Part shown: positions 61,885-64,000 of the stretch, one piece after another
Layout: each line of letters opens with the position of its first letter
How positions within the stretch are numbered: position 1 is the first letter of the stretch
Source of the DNA: Rubrobacter indicoceani
Lineage (GTDB): Bacteria; Actinomycetota; Rubrobacteria; Rubrobacterales; Rubrobacteraceae
NCBI RefSeq assembly: GCF_003568865.1
Contig: NZ_CP031115.1
Span: forward strand, 2,046,001-2,110,000
DNA: 64,000 bases
Direction: 5' to 3'
Translations under genes and position numbers: made by a program
Notes under the pieces: model-generated
Databases searched by the model: none
Seen by the model: the letters and a program-made list of their open reading frames with translations, nothing else
Told to the model about the DNA's origin: nothing

Positions 61885-62367
61885 TCAGCGGCTTGCGTAG
61901 AGGGCCGCTACAACGGCGATCGCGGCGGCCAGAAGGATGTAGATGGGGAACGCCCCGGCAAGGAGGGGTTGGACCATGAAGAAAAGAAACGGCAGGAAAA
62001 CCGAAACGCCGGCGGTCGTCATGGCTACCGGGCCGCCGTTTCGGCCTCCGACGCGGTGTATAAGCGTCCCGGCTCCGTATCCGGCGGCGCCGGAGAGGAT
62101 AAAGGTGAGGAATCCTATCTGGAAGATCACGGAAACGACGAGCAGCCCGGCGGCGGCCACCCCGACCCCGGTAAGGACCGTTTTGGCGATCTGGTTTGTC
62201 TTCATGACCCCGGCGCGCGCCCCGCGAGGCAGGCGGGCGTCATCGGGGCACTTGATGCCGACATCGGTCTGAACCATGCACTCCGTGCAGATAGGTCTGC
62301 CGCAGGTGGCGCAGGAGATTCGTGTGTCGCGGCCAGGGTGTCGGTAGCACTTCATTACCTCGGGCAT
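61885..62367 (-). CDS. B-box-type zinc finger membrane protein
   Basis: A 160-residue protein. The N-terminal 45 residues form a B-box-like zinc finger with Cys7, His10, Cys19, Cys22, Cys27, Cys30 and Cys40 (CYRHPGRDTRISCATCGRPICTEC), the same finger seen at the start of actinobacterial rhomboid proteases. The rest has about four hydrophobic helices (60-80, 82-105, 112-132, 137-157) but no rhomboid GxSG motif, so it is not a protease. It lies 3 bp after hspR and is probably cotranscribed with the chaperone operon, which suggests a membrane-stress role, by inference. Confidence 0.8.
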   Translation of the reverse strand: MPEVMKCYRHPGRDTRISCATCGRPICTECMVQTDVGIKCPDDARLPRGARAGVMKTNQIAKTVLTGVGVAAAGLLVVSVIFQIGFLTFILSGAAGYGAGTLIHRVGGRNGGPVAMTTAGVSVFLPFLFFMVQPLLAGAFPIYILLAAAIAVVAALYASR

Positions 62368-62370
62368 CTC

Positions 62371-62817
62371 TTAGAATGAGTCCTTTCTGGATCTGTGCTG
62401 CTCATCTGTCGGTCCCGCACCCCCGGCCTTGTGGCGAATGACCACCTCGGCCTTGGGGATCAGGACCAGCTCACGCTTGTAGCTTCGGTGCACCTCTGCG
62501 ATGGCGCGCTCGTACTCGGCCTCGCGAGCTTCGAGCCTGCGGACGAGCCGGGTGTTCTGCTCTTCGAGCGACCTCACCCGCGCTTCCAGTTCAAGGATCT
62601 TCCGCACCCCGGCGAGGTTGAGGCCCATCTCCTGGGTGAGACGCTGGATGTGCTGACCGAGCTCTATATCCTCCTGCGAGTAGAGGCGGGTGTTCTTGAT
62701 GCTCTTGCGCGGCACAAGCAAACCCTTCTGCTCGTACATCCGGAGCGTCTGCGGATGGACCCCGATCAACTCCGAGGCGATCCCGATCATGAAAACCGGA
62801 CGCTTCCTGAAGCTCAC
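62371..62817 (-). CDS. hspR: Heat-shock repressor HspR (MerR family)
   Basis: A 148-residue MerR-type regulator. The winged helix is at residues 10-75 (IGIASELIGVHPQTLRMYEQKGLLVPRKSIKNTRLYSQEDIELGQHIQRL), followed by a coiled-coil dimerisation helix and a basic tail. HspR represses the dnaK operon by binding HAIR repeats with DnaK as corepressor. It overlaps the dnaJ stop by 4 bp, the classic dnaK-grpE-dnaJ-hspR order in actinobacteria. The HAIR site would be upstream of dnaK, outside the window. Confidence 0.95.
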   Translation of the reverse strand: MSFRKRPVFMIGIASELIGVHPQTLRMYEQKGLLVPRKSIKNTRLYSQEDIELGQHIQRLTQEMGLNLAGVRKILELEARVRSLEEQNTRLVRRLEAREAEYERAIAEVHRSYKRELVLIPKAEVVIRHKAGGAGPTDEQHRSRKDSF

Positions 62818-63926
62818 CGATCAGTCGCCCCCTCGAACAACGCTTGGCGAACGTCCTCGTCGCGCTCGTCGGCCAGCGCCTCAAGGATTTCCCGCTCCCG
62901 CTTCGTGACCTTTTTCGGCACAACAACCCTTACACGAACGATAAGGTCCCCCCGGACGCCACCTTTCCTAGCGCTCGGAGAGCCTTCGCCTCTGACCTTG
63001 AACTGCCGTCCGTCCTCGGTCCCGGCGGGCAGCTTGAGCTTTACCCTGCCGCCACCCGGCTTCGGAACCTCTATCCCGGCCCCGAGCGTCGCCTCCACGA
63101 AGCTGACCGGTACCTCCACGACAAAGTCATCCCCGCGCCGGACAAAGAGCGGATGCTCCTCGACGTGGGTAACAACGTACAGGTCGCCGTTCGGCCCGCC
63201 CTTTCGACCAGCGCTCCCCCGGCCCGGAACCCGAACCTTCATTCCGTCTCTGGCCCCAGCCGGAATCCTGACCGTAACCTGTCTGGCCCGGCTCACGCGA
63301 CCGCTCCCCGAACACGACGAACAGGGACGCTCTATATAGACCCCCTCGCCACCACACTTCCGGCACGACTCCGAGAGCGCAAAGAACCCCTGATCCCGGG
63401 TGTAAGTTCCCCGCCCCCCGCAATCCGGACAACTCCTCATCGTCGTGCCGGGGGCCGCCCCCGAACCACCACAGTCCATACACTGATCCTCTACCGTCGC
63501 CCGAACCCGGGTCGTAACACCTTCCAGCGCGTCTCTGAACTTCAAGTTCACGCTTACTGTTACGTCCTCACCGCGTATCTTTTGCGGGCTCTGAGCCTGT
63601 TGACGGCCAAAGACATCCCCGAGCCCGCCGAACCCTCCGAAGAGGTCGGAGAACTCGGAGAAGCCACCCGTACCTCCCTGTCCCCCGGTCGGGCTTCCCT
63701 GTCCGAAGTACGAGGTCGGCCCCGCGTCGTACTGCCTTTTTTTCTCGGGGTTTGAGAGGGTTTCGTAGGCGTTCTGGATCTCCTTGAACTTCACCTCGGA
63801 GGCGGGGTCGTCGGGGTTCGCGTCGGGATGGTGCTTCCGGGCGAGCTTCCGGTAGGCGGCGCGGATCTCGTCCTTGGAAGCATCGCGCTTCAAACCGAGA
63901 ACGCCGTAGAGATCCTTTGTCTCCAT
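62814..63926 (-). CDS. dnaJ: Chaperone DnaJ
   Basis: A 370-residue type I J-protein. The J domain carries HPD at 33-35 (KHHPDANP), followed by a Gly/Phe-rich linker, four zinc-centre repeats (CMDCGGSG, CPDCGGRG, CRKCGGEG, CSSCSGSG) and the C-terminal client-binding domains. It stimulates the DnaK ATPase. The ATG at 63926 is 34 bp after the grpE stop; the stop overlaps hspR by 4 bp. Confidence 0.97.
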   Translation of the reverse strand: METKDLYGVLGLKRDASKDEIRAAYRKLARKHHPDANPDDPASEVKFKEIQNAYETLSNPEKKRQYDAGPTSYFGQGSPTGGQGGTGGFSEFSDLFGGFGGLGDVFGRQQAQSPQKIRGEDVTVSVNLKFRDALEGVTTRVRATVEDQCMDCGGSGAAPGTTMRSCPDCGGRGTYTRDQGFFALSESCRKCGGEGVYIERPCSSCSGSGRVSRARQVTVRIPAGARDGMKVRVPGRGSAGRKGGPNGDLYVVTHVEEHPLFVRRGDDFVVEVPVSFVEATLGAGIEVPKPGGGRVKLKLPAGTEDGRQFKVRGEGSPSARKGGVRGDLIVRVRVVVPKKVTKREREILEALADERDEDVRQALFEGATDR

Positions 63927-63960
63927 TAGACTTTACCTGTACCTTAGCTTCATCTGACTC

Positions 63961-64000
63961 CTACTGGGCGACCACGACTTTGGCGACGCGCACGGTCCTA
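63961..64000 (-). CDS. grpE: C-terminal end of nucleotide exchange factor GrpE (partial)
   Basis: The last 12 codons of a gene that enters from the right edge read RTVRVAKVVVAQ before a TAG stop at 63961-63963. This matches the usual GrpE ending (GRT-x-R-x-A-x-V-x-V). It is immediately upstream of dnaJ, so grpE is the expected gene. The rest lies outside the window. Confidence 0.75.
   Translation of the reverse strand, partial: RTVRVAKVVVAQ

Noticed and set aside
61620-61979. A 119-codon plus-strand frame in the low-GC gap
   Set aside because: Its ribosome binding site is weak, it has no recognisable domain, and its second half runs antisense to the zinc-finger membrane protein gene.

Overview
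The window is about 64 kb of high-GC chromosomal DNA from an actinobacterium. The gene set, protein style and GC content look most like Rubrobacter; this assignment is inference, since no 16S rRNA or other definitive marker is present. Supporting signs are a GuaB3-type IMP dehydrogenase relative, an HspR repressor encoded after dnaJ, an Rv2927c-like coiled-coil protein, many GTG and TTG starts, and a repeated -10 box placed 6-9 nt before start codons, which implies leaderless mRNAs. I saw no prophage, insertion sequence, CRISPR array, rRNA or tRNA.

Left part (1-17.3 kb): a UvrD/PcrA helicase cut by the window edge; a gluconate-dehydrogenase-subunit-3-like protein coupled to a GMC oxidoreductase; a methyltransferase and an Rrf2-type Fe-S regulator; the phosphate operon pstS-pstC-pstA-pstB-phoU with a Pho-box-like repeat upstream and a 16-bp hairpin after pstS; a nuclease/phosphatase-fold protein; UspA; guaB3-guaA; two very small single-helix membrane proteins; and groEL with a CIRCE operator on its promoter.

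Middle (17.3-39.2 kb): an M23 cell-wall peptidase; tsaD; then a long minus-strand run encoding a diadenylate-cyclase-domain protein, AcpS, the NAD(P)H-hydrate repair enzyme, a CBS protein, alanine racemase, two small membrane proteins, a family-4-like uracil-DNA glycosylase, TsaE, TsaB and RimI. A lipid-kinase gene faces it. The tryptophan genes follow as trpG-trpD-trpC, a cation/proton antiporter, then trpF-trpB-trpA running directly into accD-accA.

Right part (39.2-64 kb): an ornithine cyclodeaminase relative; an alpha-glucoside module (LacI repressor, MFS transporter, GH31 glucosidase, HAD phosphatase) with one operator over both divergent promoters; assorted transporters and acetyltransferases; glmS with a coupled HAD gene and a probable small upstream gene; threonine aldolase; RNase HIII and acylphosphatase; a three-domain GT2-GtrA-GAF protein; a FemX-like ligase; a SAM hydroxide adenosyltransferase; an Rv2927c-like protein; and the chaperone operon grpE-dnaJ-hspR plus a zinc-finger membrane protein, running in from the right edge.

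Most of the window is housekeeping. Points that deserve a second look are the leaderless promoter pattern, the DAC-domain protein, the GT2-GtrA-GAF fusion, a glycosylase that lacks the motif-II histidine, a GlcG-like gene with two compensating frameshifts, the two tiny membrane proteins, a probable AUU start on accD, and several long perfect hairpins.
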